Shown here piece by piece: positions 1-5,826 of a stretch of DNA of 5,882 bases; position 1 is the stretch's first letter, and the number at the start of each line of letters is the position of its first letter. The position numbers were made by a program, and so were the translations under genes. The DNA comes from Pseudomonadota bacterium. Its GTDB lineage: Bacteria > Pseudomonadota > Gammaproteobacteria > Burkholderiales > SCOH01. The DNA lies in NCBI GenBank assembly GCA_030917985.1, contig JAUPTR010000302.1, positions 1 through 5,882 on the forward strand, in the 5' to 3' direction. Under the pieces are notes generated by a model. The model saw only the letters and a list, made by a program, of their open reading frames with translations. It had not been told where the DNA came from and ran no database searches.

Positions 1-760
1 CAGCAAAGATATCGGTATTCGGTTTGTGGCCGATGGCAATGAAGCAACCGGTCAGTTCCAGATCCTTGGTGCTGCCATCCACAGTAGATTTGATGCGCAC
101 GCCGGTTACACCGGTGTTGTCGCCAAGTACTTCGTCCAGCGTGTGGTTGGTCGCTAGGGTGATTTTGCCGGCAACCACTTTTTCATTCAGCTTGTCGATC
201 ATGATCTTCTCGGCGCGGAAGGTATCGCGACGATGGATCAAAGTCACATGGCTGGCGATGTTGGCCAGATACAGCGCTTCTTCGACGGCGGTATTGCCGC
301 CACCCACCACACAGACTTTCTGGTTGCGATAGAAGAAACCATCGCAGGTGGCACAGCCAGATACGCCGCGACCCATGAATTTCTCTTCCGAAGGCAGGCC
401 CAGATACTGTGCCGAAGCACCGGTGGCAATAATCAGCGCATCACAGGTGTAGGTGCCGCTGTCGCCAATCAGCGTGATCGGTTTCTCGCTCAGCCTGGCG
501 GTGTGGATGGTGTCGAAAATCATCTCGGTGTTGAAGCGTTCCGCGTGCTTCTGGAAACGCGCCATCAGCTCCGGGCCCATCACGCCATCGGCATCTGCCG
601 GCCAGTTGTCGACTTCGGTGGTGGTCATCAGCTGGCCGCCTTGAGCCAGACCGGTGATCAATACCGGATTGAGATTGGCGCGAGCTGCGTAGACAGCAGC
701 GGTGTAGCCGGCAGGGCCGGAACCGAGAATCAGCAGGCGTGCGTGTTTGGTCGTGCTCAT
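1..760 (-). CDS. trxB: Thioredoxin reductase (partial, C-terminus cut off by the window edge)
   Basis: FAD-containing cytosolic enzyme that passes electrons from NADPH to thioredoxin. The 253 visible residues hold the N-terminal FAD motif GSGPAG (residues 13-18), the redox-active CATC pair (Cys136 and Cys139, followed by Asp-Gly), and the NADPH-binding motif GGGNTAVEEA followed by HRRDTFRA, whose arginines fit recognition of the NADPH 2'-phosphate. The visible part ends in the conserved IGHKPNT stretch. By comparison with the usual length of about 315-320 residues, some 65 C-terminal residues lie outside the window. The start is the ATG at 758-760; translation from it begins MSTTKHARLLILGSGPAG, as expected for the family. 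Only a weak AGAG-type ribosome binding site precedes it. The 176-base gap to qmcA and the hairpins there suggest its own transcription unit. All key residues are present and the identification is firm. Confidence 0.97.
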   Translation of the reverse strand, partial: MSTTKHARLLILGSGPAGYTAAVYAARANLNPVLITGLAQGGQLMTTTEVDNWPADADGVMGPELMARFQKHAERFNTEMIFDTIHTARLSEKPITLIGDSGTYTCDALIIATGASAQYLGLPSEEKFMGRGVSGCATCDGFFYRNQKVCVVGGGNTAVEEALYLANIASHVTLIHRRDTFRAEKIMIDKLNEKVVAGKITLATNHTLDEVLGDNTGVTGVRIKSTVDGSTKDLELTGCFIAIGHKPNTDIFA

Positions 761-817
761 AGTGGATCGCTCTGTAGATGAGGTGGATAAGTTCGGGAAG
801 GCGCTGTTGACCGACCG

Positions 818-845
818 CATAAATGAGCTGCAAGTCTACTGTAAA
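818..845 (-). promoter_or_regulatory. Possible trxB promoter (weak)
   Basis: On the minus strand a TTTACA box (840-845) stands 16 bases before TTTATG (818-823), about 58 bases ahead of the trxB start. The -35 box is a fair sigma-70 match, but the -10 box matches the consensus at only three of six positions. It is the best candidate I could find by eye in the gap. Other sites are possible. Confidence 0.22.
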
Positions 846-850
846 TGACT

Positions 851-876
851 GCGGGCTTGAACGCTTTCAAGCCCGC
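851..876 (-). terminator. Perfect 11-bp hairpin between qmcA and trxB
   Basis: GCGGGCTTGAA (851-861) pairs perfectly with TTCAAGCCCGC (866-876) around the four-base loop CGCT. It lies downstream of qmcA and upstream of trxB, both on the minus strand. It is stable and GC-rich at the base, but neither strand has the run of T that a standard intrinsic terminator needs. It may end qmcA transcription with help from another factor, protect the mRNA 3' end, or be a dispersed repeat. Confidence 0.45.
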
Positions 877-893
877 CAGCAGCATAATTCTTC

Positions 894-908
894 CTATCGT
901 AGCGATAG
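894..908. repeat. 15-bp palindrome CTATCG-TAG-CGATAG
   Basis: CTATCG (894-899) is the exact reverse complement of CGATAG (903-908) around a three-base centre. It shares two bases with the neighbouring hairpin at 907-929, so the full forms of both cannot pair at once. It could be part of a structured 3' UTR of qmcA or a protein-binding site. The sequence does not decide which. Confidence 0.45.
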
Positions 909-929
909 CACCTGGCAATGCCAGGTGCT
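907..929 (-). terminator. Hairpin just after the qmcA stop codon
   Basis: AGCACCTGGC (907-916) pairs perfectly with GCCAGGTGCT (920-929) around a three-base loop, starting seven bases past the qmcA stop. Position and strength fit the end of the cNMP-nfeD-qmcA transcript. No T-run follows on the minus strand, so it is not a textbook intrinsic terminator. Confidence 0.5.
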
Positions 930-936
930 GTGGCAA

Positions 937-1884
937 TCAGTTCTGTGCCGGCGTTTCGCGGACGATTTTCATTGCCGATGCCACCAGCCCGCCCATGTCC
1001 GCCAGATTGCCCGGCAGGATCAGCGTATTGCCCTGTTTGGCCACGCCGGCAAATGCCTCGACATATTGCTCGGCGACCTTCAGGTTGACGGCCTCCATGC
1101 CGCCTGGCTGGCGGATGGTTTGCGCCACCATATGGATCGCCTCGGCCGTTGCGCGTGCCACCAGCTTCACTGCCTCGGCTTCACCCATGGCGCGGTTGAC
1201 GGCAGCCTGTTTTTCGCCCTCGGATTGATTGATGGCAGCCTGCATCTCACCTTCGGATTTCTGGATCGATGCCTCGCGCTCACCGGTGGCGATGTTGATC
1301 TGCTCCTGCTTGCGGCCTTCAGAGGCGGCGATCAGTGCGCGTTTTTCGCGTTCAGCAGTGATTTGCGCCTGCATCGCGTGCAGGATGTCGCCCGGCGGCG
1401 TCAGATCTTTGATCTCGTAACGCAACACTTTCACCCCCCAGTTGGCTGCCGCTTCATCCAGCGCGGCCACCACGGTGCGGTTGATGTCGTCGCGTTCTTC
1501 AAAGGTTTTATCCAGTTCCATCTTGCCAATCACCGAGCGCAGCGTGGTTTGCGCCAGCTGGGTGATGGCGAGGATCGGATCGCTGGAACCGTATGATGCC
1601 AGCTTCGGGTCGGTGACCTGGAAATACAGGATGCCGTCCACCTGCAGTTGTGTGTTGTCGCGGGTGATACACACCTGGCTTGGCACATCCAGCGGGATTT
1701 CCTTCAGGCTGTGTTTGTAGGCAATGCGGTCAATAAACGGCAGCACAATGTTCAGGCCCGGCTGCAAAACGCCGTGAAACTTGCCCAGGCGCTCCAGCAC
1801 CCAGGCGTTTTGCTGTGGCACCACTTTCACCGATTTGGCGATAAACACGATGACAACAACAAGGATGATCAGTGCAACGGGCAT
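937..1884 (-). CDS. qmcA: QmcA/stomatin-like SPFH membrane protein (paraslipin)
   Basis: A 315-residue SPFH (band 7) protein of the QmcA/YbbK type, expected to form membrane-anchored oligomers that organise membrane microdomains or modulate membrane proteases. One N-terminal membrane segment (residues 3-17) is followed by the stomatin signature VLERLGKFHGVLQPGLN (29-45) and the SPFH domain to about residue 175. Next comes a Glu/Gln/Ala-rich helical region (176-250) with five 11-residue units, then the conserved C-terminal segment with ILPGNLADMGGL (289-300). The start ATG is preceded by GGAGA eight bases upstream, inside the last codons of nfeD, and the two genes are separated by only three bases, so translation is probably coupled. 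Adjacency to an NfeD gene is typical of this family. The exact physiological role is not settled even in well-studied bacteria. The symbol rests on family resemblance. Confidence 0.93.
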   Translation of the reverse strand: MPVALIILVVVIVFIAKSVKVVPQQNAWVLERLGKFHGVLQPGLNIVLPFIDRIAYKHSLKEIPLDVPSQVCITRDNTQLQVDGILYFQVTDPKLASYGSSDPILAITQLAQTTLRSVIGKMELDKTFEERDDINRTVVAALDEAAANWGVKVLRYEIKDLTPPGDILHAMQAQITAEREKRALIAASEGRKQEQINIATGEREASIQKSEGEMQAAINQSEGEKQAAVNRAMGEAEAVKLVARATAEAIHMVAQTIRQPGGMEAVNLKVAEQYVEAFAGVAKQGNTLILPGNLADMGGLVASAMKIVRETPAQN

Positions 1885-1887
1885 GGC

Positions 1888-2313
1888 TCAGGTCTCCGGT
1901 TTCTGGTCTGACAGCAGCAGGGTTGATCCCCTGATGCCAACAATAAAAAAGGCTTCCGCATCTGCGGCTCCACTGCTCAATTCCGCATCCCAGTCAGCAC
2001 CACGATGCCGCACCCTTGCATGGTGTGGCGTGTGCCATTGCAGAATGACAACCTGCTGGCCGATATCCAGCAGATTGTCCGGCGGGTTTGCTGTGGTTTT
2101 GCTGCGCTGCCGTTTGTGCCACAGCAGGGCCAGCCCGGCCAGGCTGAAAAAGGCCGCTGCCAGCAATTGCACCGGCAGCCCGCTGCCCAGCCAGGCCAGC
2201 AGTGCGCTGAGGCAGAAGGCGAGGGCAATCACCAGTAAATAAAACGTGCCGCTCAACATTTCTCCCACCAGCAACAAGCCGGCGAGCAGAATCCAGATCA
2301 GATGGTTGGACAT
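1888..2313 (-). CDS. NfeD-like membrane protein (short form, YbbJ type)
   Basis: A 141-residue protein of the short NfeD class, the usual partner of SPFH proteins. Hydrophobic residues 5-41 and 46-65 form two to three membrane segments. A basic stretch (HKRQRSK, 66-72) then leads into a soluble C-terminal beta-rich domain (about 80-137) of the NfeD OB-fold type, with ARVRHRGADWDAEL (99-112) and FFIVGIRGSTLLL (122-134) matching the family pattern. There is no Ser-protease domain such as long NfeD proteins carry. The start is supported by AGGAG four bases upstream. It lies between a cyclic-nucleotide-binding gene (7-base gap) and qmcA (3-base gap). Its likely job is to bind or stabilise the SPFH oligomer in the membrane; this is inferred from the family and neighbours. 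Confidence 0.88.
   Translation of the reverse strand: MSNHLIWILLAGLLLVGEMLSGTFYLLVIALAFCLSALLAWLGSGLPVQLLAAAFFSLAGLALLWHKRQRSKTTANPPDNLLDIGQQVVILQWHTPHHARVRHRGADWDAELSSGAADAEAFFIVGIRGSTLLLSDQKPET
1893..1897 (-). promoter_or_regulatory. qmcA ribosome binding site inside nfeD
   Basis: GGAGA on the minus strand, eight bases before the qmcA ATG and lying within the final codons of nfeD. It supports the ATG at 1882-1884 as the start and indicates translation of both genes from one mRNA. Confidence 0.7.
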
Positions 2314-2317
2314 GGTT

Positions 2318-2322
2318 CTCCT
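2318..2322 (-). promoter_or_regulatory. nfeD ribosome binding site overlapping the upstream stop codon
   Basis: AGGAG on the minus strand lies four bases before the nfeD ATG and shares two bases (AG) with the TAG stop of the preceding gene. This arrangement fits translational coupling: ribosomes finishing the first gene sit on the binding site for the second. Confidence 0.7.
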
Positions 2323-2815
2323 AGCGCTTGCGCATTACGGGGCGTGCGCTCGCTTCGTTCTCCGGCTTCGGTGTCAGGGTAATCGAAAGCAGGGCATTGG
2401 TTTCGCGCAGCCGCTGCGAGAGTATCAATGCCACATTACGATACAGCTTTGGTGCAACCAGCGGAATACGTATCAGTGCGCTGCGGTCGAAAGCCAGAAG
2501 GATACAGGGGCTGACTGCGCGAACCGTGGCCGAACGTGGCTGCTGATCCAGTATCGCCAGTTCGCCGAATACCTCACCGGGCTCCAGTGCGGCCAGCACT
2601 TGCATGTCCAGCGTGGTTTCCCGAACCACTTCCAGCAAGCCGGCCACAATGATGTACATTTCGCTGCCCTCCAGCCCCTGGCGAATCACAATTTCGCCTG
2701 GGCCGGCTTCCAGCTTGCGGCAATTGGCAATGAATTCGCGAATATCCTCGTGCGACAAGCCGGCAAACAATTTGACTGACTGCGACAACTTTTTGACTAG
2801 ACTGTCGTTAAGCAT
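2321..2815 (-). CDS. Stand-alone cyclic-nucleotide-binding domain protein
   Basis: A 164-residue protein made almost entirely of one CRP/PKA-type cyclic-nucleotide-binding domain (about 15-137). The phosphate-binding cassette is intact: FGELAILDQQPRSAT (83-97), with Glu85 and Arg94 in the positions that usually hold the ribose and cyclic phosphate. A C-terminal helix (IPLVAPKLYRNVALILSQRL, 117-136) follows, then a polar, basic tail ending RKR. Unlike CRP/FNR regulators it has no helix-turn-helix, and it has no kinase or channel domain, so it should act through a partner. The ATG start is preceded by GGAG at nine bases. It is the first gene of a cluster with nfeD and qmcA, so a role in sensing for that membrane complex is plausible but inferred. 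The ligand (cAMP, cGMP or none) cannot be read from sequence alone. No gene symbol is recognised. Confidence 0.88.
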   Translation of the reverse strand: MLNDSLVKKLSQSVKLFAGLSHEDIREFIANCRKLEAGPGEIVIRQGLEGSEMYIIVAGLLEVVRETTLDMQVLAALEPGEVFGELAILDQQPRSATVRAVSPCILLAFDRSALIRIPLVAPKLYRNVALILSQRLRETNALLSITLTPKPENEASARPVMRKR

Positions 2816-2838
2816 GGTTTCCCGCTCCGTTTGCCTTC

Positions 2839-2844
2839 ATTCTA
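2839..2844 (-). promoter_or_regulatory. Possible -10 box for the cNMP-nfeD-qmcA operon
   Basis: TAGAAT on the minus strand matches the sigma-70 -10 consensus at five of six positions and lies 23 bases before the first ATG of the operon. No good -35 box stands 16-18 bases upstream, so this would be a weak or activator-dependent promoter, or a chance match. The 104-base divergent gap also holds TTGCC three times (2831, 2861, 2870). I saw no convincing promoter facing fliW in it. Confidence 0.3.
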
Positions 2845-2907
2845 GCCATTCGGGACCAATTTGCCGCGATTGCCGCCGGCAGGGAAATCCCCAGCACTTT
2901 TGTTTAC

Positions 2908-2913
2908 AGGGAG
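2908..2913 (+). promoter_or_regulatory. fliW ribosome binding site
   Basis: AGGGAG lies six bases before the fliW ATG. It is the strongest Shine-Dalgarno sequence in the window and fixes the start of fliW. It contrasts with the downstream accA and tilS genes, which lack one. Confidence 0.8.
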
Positions 2914-2919
2914 AAGACG

Positions 2920-3330
2920 ATGCAAATCGAATCAACACGTTTTGGCCGGATCGAAGTGGACCCGGAAACGATTATCGAATTTACACAACCGCTGGCAGGT
3001 TTTGAAGGCTCGCGCCGCTTTAAGCTGTTGCACGAAGATAGCGCACAGCCGATCGTAATGTGGCTGCAGTCGCTGGATGAGCCGGATGTCGCGTTTAATC
3101 TGATCGACCCGGCTCAACTGGGGTTGACCTACGAAATCGAATTGAGTGATGCAGAGGCTGCCGCGCTGCAAATGCAGAACCCGGCCGACGTGAGCGTGTT
3201 ACTGCTGATCGGCAAGGAGGAAGAACATCTGGCGCCCAAGCCCAGTTCGCCAATCCTGATCAACACCAGCGCCCGCCTTGGCCTGCAGAAAAGCGGTATT
3301 CGCGCACAGATCATCTTCACCAATCGTTGA
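2920..3330 (+). CDS. fliW: Flagellar assembly factor FliW
   Basis: A 136-residue cytosolic FliW protein. In studied bacteria FliW binds newly made flagellin and antagonises the translational repressor CsrA, tying flagellin synthesis to export. Family marks are the N-terminal STRFGRIEVDPETIIEF (5-21), LAGFEG (25-30), the core WLQSLDEPDVAFNLIDP (48-64), YEIELSD (71-77) and the C-terminal PILINTSARLGLQ (111-123). The chain stops soon after this last motif, so its C-terminal end is compact. The ATG is preceded by a strong AGGGAG six bases upstream, and the encoded N-terminus matches the family, so the start is secure. No csrA or other flagellar gene is visible nearby: the flanks are a cyclic-nucleotide protein (divergent) and accA. 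The role is inferred from the family; a CsrA partner must be encoded elsewhere. Confidence 0.92.
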   Translation: MQIESTRFGRIEVDPETIIEFTQPLAGFEGSRRFKLLHEDSAQPIVMWLQSLDEPDVAFNLIDPAQLGLTYEIELSDAEAAALQMQNPADVSVLLLIGKEEEHLAPKPSSPILINTSARLGLQKSGIRAQIIFTNR

Positions 3331-3342
3331 GCTGATTCCGGC

Positions 3343-3371
3343 TTGGGGTGATGCTGCATCAGGTGTATCAT
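3343..3371 (+). promoter_or_regulatory. Predicted accA promoter with a palindrome in the spacer
   Basis: TTGGGG (3343-3348) and TATCAT (3366-3371) are separated by exactly 17 bases. The -10 box matches the sigma-70 consensus at five of six positions; the -35 box keeps only the TTG. The spacer starts with a perfect palindrome, TGATGC-T-GCATCA (3349-3361), which could be an operator. Transcription would begin near 3378, leaving a leader of about 25 bases before the accA ATG. No terminator is visible after fliW, so some read-through from fliW is also possible. Confidence 0.5.
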
Positions 3372-3402
3372 TGCCCCTTCCTTTCTGCTTATTCCTGTCC
3401 GC

Positions 3403-4377
3403 ATGAAAACCACATTTCTTGATTTTGAACAGCCGATTGCCGAACTCGAAGCCAAGATCGAGGAATTGCGCTTCGTGCAGGATGATTCGGCGCTGGATAT
3501 CTCCGAAGAAATCAGCCGCCTGCAGGACAAGAACCAGGAATTAACCAAATCCATCTATGCCAAGCTCAATGCCTGGCAGATTTCGCAGGTCGCACGTCAT
3601 CCGCAGCGCCCTTACACGCTGGATTACCTGTCGGGCGTATTCACCGACTTTGAAGAGTTGCACGGCGATCGCGCTTATGCCGACGATGCGGCAATTGTTG
3701 GTGGCCTGGCGCGTTTTAATGGTCAATCCTGCATGGTAATCGGCCATCAGAAAGGGCGTGATACCAAGGAAAAAATCGCGCGCAATTTCGGCATGCCGCG
3801 CCCGGAAGGTTATCGCAAGGCATTGCGCTTGATGAAAATGGCCGAAAAATTCGGTCTGCCGATTTTTACCTTTGTTGATACCCCCGGAGCCTATCCCGGT
3901 GTGGGTGCAGAAGAGCGTGGCCAGTCGGAAGCGATTGGCCGCAACCTGTTTGAAATGGCCAAACTGCGGGTGCCGATCATTGTCAGCGTGATTGGTGAAG
4001 GTGGTTCTGGTGGTGCATTGGCGATCGCCGTCGGCGACATCGTGCAGATGCTGCAGTATTCGACCTATTCGGTGATTTCGCCGGAGGGGTGTGCCTCTAT
4101 CCTGTGGAAAAGTGCTGACAAGGCGCCGGACGCCGCAGAGCTGCTTGGGATTACCTCCAATCGTCTGAAAACACTGGGTCTGATCGACCGGGTGGTGCCA
4201 GAGCCTTTGGGTGGTGCCCACCGCGATCCCGCCGCGATGATGCAGACCATGAAAAAAGCGCTGGCCGATGGCTTGAAGAACCTCAACAACAAGTCTGTCG
4301 ATGATTTGCTGAGTGCCCGTTTCGACCGTATTCTCGGCCATGGTCGCTTCAAGGAAATCAACGCCTCTGCCGCCTGA
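3403..4377 (+). CDS. accA: Acetyl-CoA carboxylase, carboxyltransferase subunit alpha
   Basis: A 324-residue alpha subunit of the carboxyltransferase, which with AccD moves the carboxyl group from biotinylated AccB to acetyl-CoA, giving malonyl-CoA for fatty acid synthesis in the cytosol. Length and sequence fit the family throughout. The N-terminus TFLDFEQPIAELEAKIEEL (4-22) is a conserved helical region, followed by RHPQRPYTLDY (65-75), GHQKGRDTKEK (114-124), FVDTPGAYPGVGAEERGQSE (157-176), the glycine-rich GEGGSGGALA (198-207) typical of crotonase-fold carboxyltransferases, and SPEGCASILWKSADKAP (226-242). The start is fixed by the conserved N-terminus even though the leader before it is pyrimidine-rich and has no Shine-Dalgarno sequence. 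It probably has its own promoter and is followed by overlapping tilS, a common accA-tilS order in betaproteobacteria. Confidence 0.98.
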   Translation: MKTTFLDFEQPIAELEAKIEELRFVQDDSALDISEEISRLQDKNQELTKSIYAKLNAWQISQVARHPQRPYTLDYLSGVFTDFEELHGDRAYADDAAIVGGLARFNGQSCMVIGHQKGRDTKEKIARNFGMPRPEGYRKALRLMKMAEKFGLPIFTFVDTPGAYPGVGAEERGQSEAIGRNLFEMAKLRVPIIVSVIGEGGSGGALAIAVGDIVQMLQYSTYSVISPEGCASILWKSADKAPDAAELLGITSNRLKTLGLIDRVVPEPLGGAHRDPAAMMQTMKKALADGLKNLNNKSVDDLLSARFDRILGHGRFKEINASAA

Positions 4378-5752
4378 TGCCAATGCCTTGCAGCAACAAC
4401 TGCTTGCCGCGCTGAAGCCGTTTGCCGGCCGCTCTTGCGTGCTTGGCCTGAGTGGCGGGCTGGATTCCGTCGTATTGCTGGATCTGCTGGCTCAGGTTGC
4501 CCCGGCACTACAGCTGCGGCTGTCGCTGGTTCACGTCAATCACCAACTCAGTCCTTTTGCCTCTGACTGGCAGCAGTTCTGCGTCCAGCTGGCACAGCAG
4601 TATCAATTTCCCATCATGGTGCAATGCGTTCAGCTGCAGCGCAGAGGCGGCGAGAGTCTGGAGGCCGTGGCGCGCGATGCCCGTTATGGCGTGTATGCCA
4701 GCCTTGGCGCAGATGTATTGCTGCTGGCCCACCATCTTGATGACCAGTGCGAAACACTGTTGCTGCGTTTGTTGCGCGGTGCAGGCGTGCATGGCTTGAG
4801 CGGCATGCCACGGCAGCGTCAGTTGGCAGGCACATCAACAACCCTGCTGCGCCCCTTGCTGGGTGTCGGCCGCGCGGCATTGCAGCAGTATGCTGAAGCG
4901 CGGCAGCTACGCTGGGTCAGCGACGAGAGCAATGATGACCCGCGTTTTCGACGCAACTGGTTACGCCACTCGGTTTTCCCCTTGCTGGCATCGGTGTTTC
5001 CCCATTATCGCCGCCAGCTGGTGCAAACTGCGCAACACCTGGATGACGCAGCGCAAATTCTCGACCAGGTTGCGCAGGCAGACTTTGTTGGCAATCTGGC
5101 GACCGCCTGTTTGCAGCTGGATGCCTTGGCACAACTTGGCGAGGAGCGGCAACGCAATCTGCTGCGCTGGTTTTTACGCCAATACGGGCTGGTGCCCTCG
5201 GTTGCCTGCCTGGCGCAACTGCGGCAACAAATGTTGACCGCCGGGATGGATGCCTGCCCCGCATTGCGCATCGATGACTGGATGCTTGAGCGTTATCGAG
5301 GCTGCCTGTATTTGCATCGTGGTAGCGAGGTACCGAGTGTCCCTTGCATCAATCTGCGCTGGAATGGCGAGCCTGACATTCGTCTGGATGGATGGGCCGG
5401 GCGCTTGCTGTTTCGTGCCGGCACGGGGCCGCTGACGGTGGCAGCGCATCATCTGCGAGCTGCACCGCTGCAAGTTAGATTGCGGCGGGGAGGCGAGCGC
5501 TTGCGGCCCGCGGTACAAGCGGCAAACCGTCAGCTCAAGCATGTGTTGCAAGAATCAGCGATGCCGCCCTGGCAACGCCGTGGCTGGCCCCTGTTATGGC
5601 AAGGCGAGCAATTGTTGGCGGTGCCTGGGGTGGCCGTTGCGGCAGCATTTCAGCCACAAAATGGCGAAAGTGGCGTGCTGATTGAATGGCAGCCCGATGT
5701 GCCATTTATGCTGCAACGCACTGACGAAAAAACTGTTTTGCCTGAAGATTGA
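4340..5752 (+). CDS. tilS: tRNA(Ile)-lysidine synthetase
   Basis: ATP-dependent enzyme that attaches lysine to C34 of the CAU-anticodon tRNA-Ile, changing its decoding from AUG to AUA; essential in most bacteria. With the ATG at 4340 it has 470 residues. The N-terminal PP-loop ATPase domain has SGGLDS (38-43), HVNHQL (65-70), AHHLDDQCET (130-139), LRPLL (170-174) and DESNDDPRFRRNWLRH (195-210). A middle substrate-binding domain (about 250-325) and a C-terminal domain (about 377-436, with RRGGERLRP and LKHVLQE) complete the full-length form. The start is uncertain: ATG 4340 overlaps accA by 38 bases, GTG 4313 would add nine residues, and TTG 4388 would still leave 21 residues before the P-loop. 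None has a good ribosome binding site, so translation may depend on ribosomes leaving accA. Confidence 0.95.
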   Translation: MVASRKSTPLPPDANALQQQLLAALKPFAGRSCVLGLSGGLDSVVLLDLLAQVAPALQLRLSLVHVNHQLSPFASDWQQFCVQLAQQYQFPIMVQCVQLQRRGGESLEAVARDARYGVYASLGADVLLLAHHLDDQCETLLLRLLRGAGVHGLSGMPRQRQLAGTSTTLLRPLLGVGRAALQQYAEARQLRWVSDESNDDPRFRRNWLRHSVFPLLASVFPHYRRQLVQTAQHLDDAAQILDQVAQADFVGNLATACLQLDALAQLGEERQRNLLRWFLRQYGLVPSVACLAQLRQQMLTAGMDACPALRIDDWMLERYRGCLYLHRGSEVPSVPCINLRWNGEPDIRLDGWAGRLLFRAGTGPLTVAAHHLRAAPLQVRLRRGGERLRPAVQAANRQLKHVLQESAMPPWQRRGWPLLWQGEQLLAVPGVAVAAAFQPQNGESGVLIEWQPDVPFMLQRTDEKTVLPED

Positions 5753-5755
5753 GTC

Positions 5756-5761
5756 TATACT
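5756..5761 (+). promoter_or_regulatory. -10-like box just after tilS
   Basis: TATACT matches the sigma-70 -10 consensus at five of six positions and begins four bases past the tilS stop codon. At 16-18 bases upstream there is no good -35 box (best is CTGTTT at 5733-5738). It could start a short RNA of roughly 95 bases ending at the terminator at 5827-5862, or it may be a chance match. Confidence 0.22.
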
Positions 5762-5773
5762 CCATTCAGGATT

Positions 5774-5799
5774 GCCGGCGTTGCGAAGGTGGCGCCGGT
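5774..5799 (+). repeat. Inverted repeat in the tilS 3' region
   Basis: CCGGCG (5775-5780) pairs with CGCCGG (5793-5798), extended by one G-T wobble, around a 12-base loop. No T-run follows directly, so it is not a terminator by itself. It forms the 5' half of a structured stretch that ends with the intrinsic terminator. Confidence 0.4.
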
Positions 5800-5826
5800 T
5801 TCCTTTGCATCAAGCAGCGAGCGTTC

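Noticed and set aside
823..1596. 257-residue plus-strand open frame opposite qmcA
   Set aside because: Antisense to a clear SPFH gene, Cys/His-rich composition with no motif, and no ribosome binding site. It also reads through the intergenic hairpins.
2849..2866. Possible sigma-54 promoter before fliW (GGGACCAATTTGCC)
   Set aside because: The GG and GC elements are nine bases apart at most instead of ten, and the flanking consensus is poor.
4161..4169. TCGTCTGAA, similar to the core of Neisseriaceae DNA uptake sequences
   Set aside because: Only one copy was noticed, inside conserved accA codons for Asn-Arg-Leu-Lys, and its flank does not match a full 12-base uptake sequence. One copy is not evidence.
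3541..4383. 280-residue open frame on the minus strand opposite accA
   Set aside because: It lies wholly antisense to a certain, conserved accA; its translation is rich in His, Thr and Arg with no recognisable domain. It is a shadow of accA codon bias.
4377..4415. 12-codon open frame starting at an ATG that overlaps the accA stop (TGATG)
   Set aside because: The stop-start overlap looks like tilS coupling, but this ATG is in a different frame from tilS and hits a TGA after 12 codons. It is probably chance.
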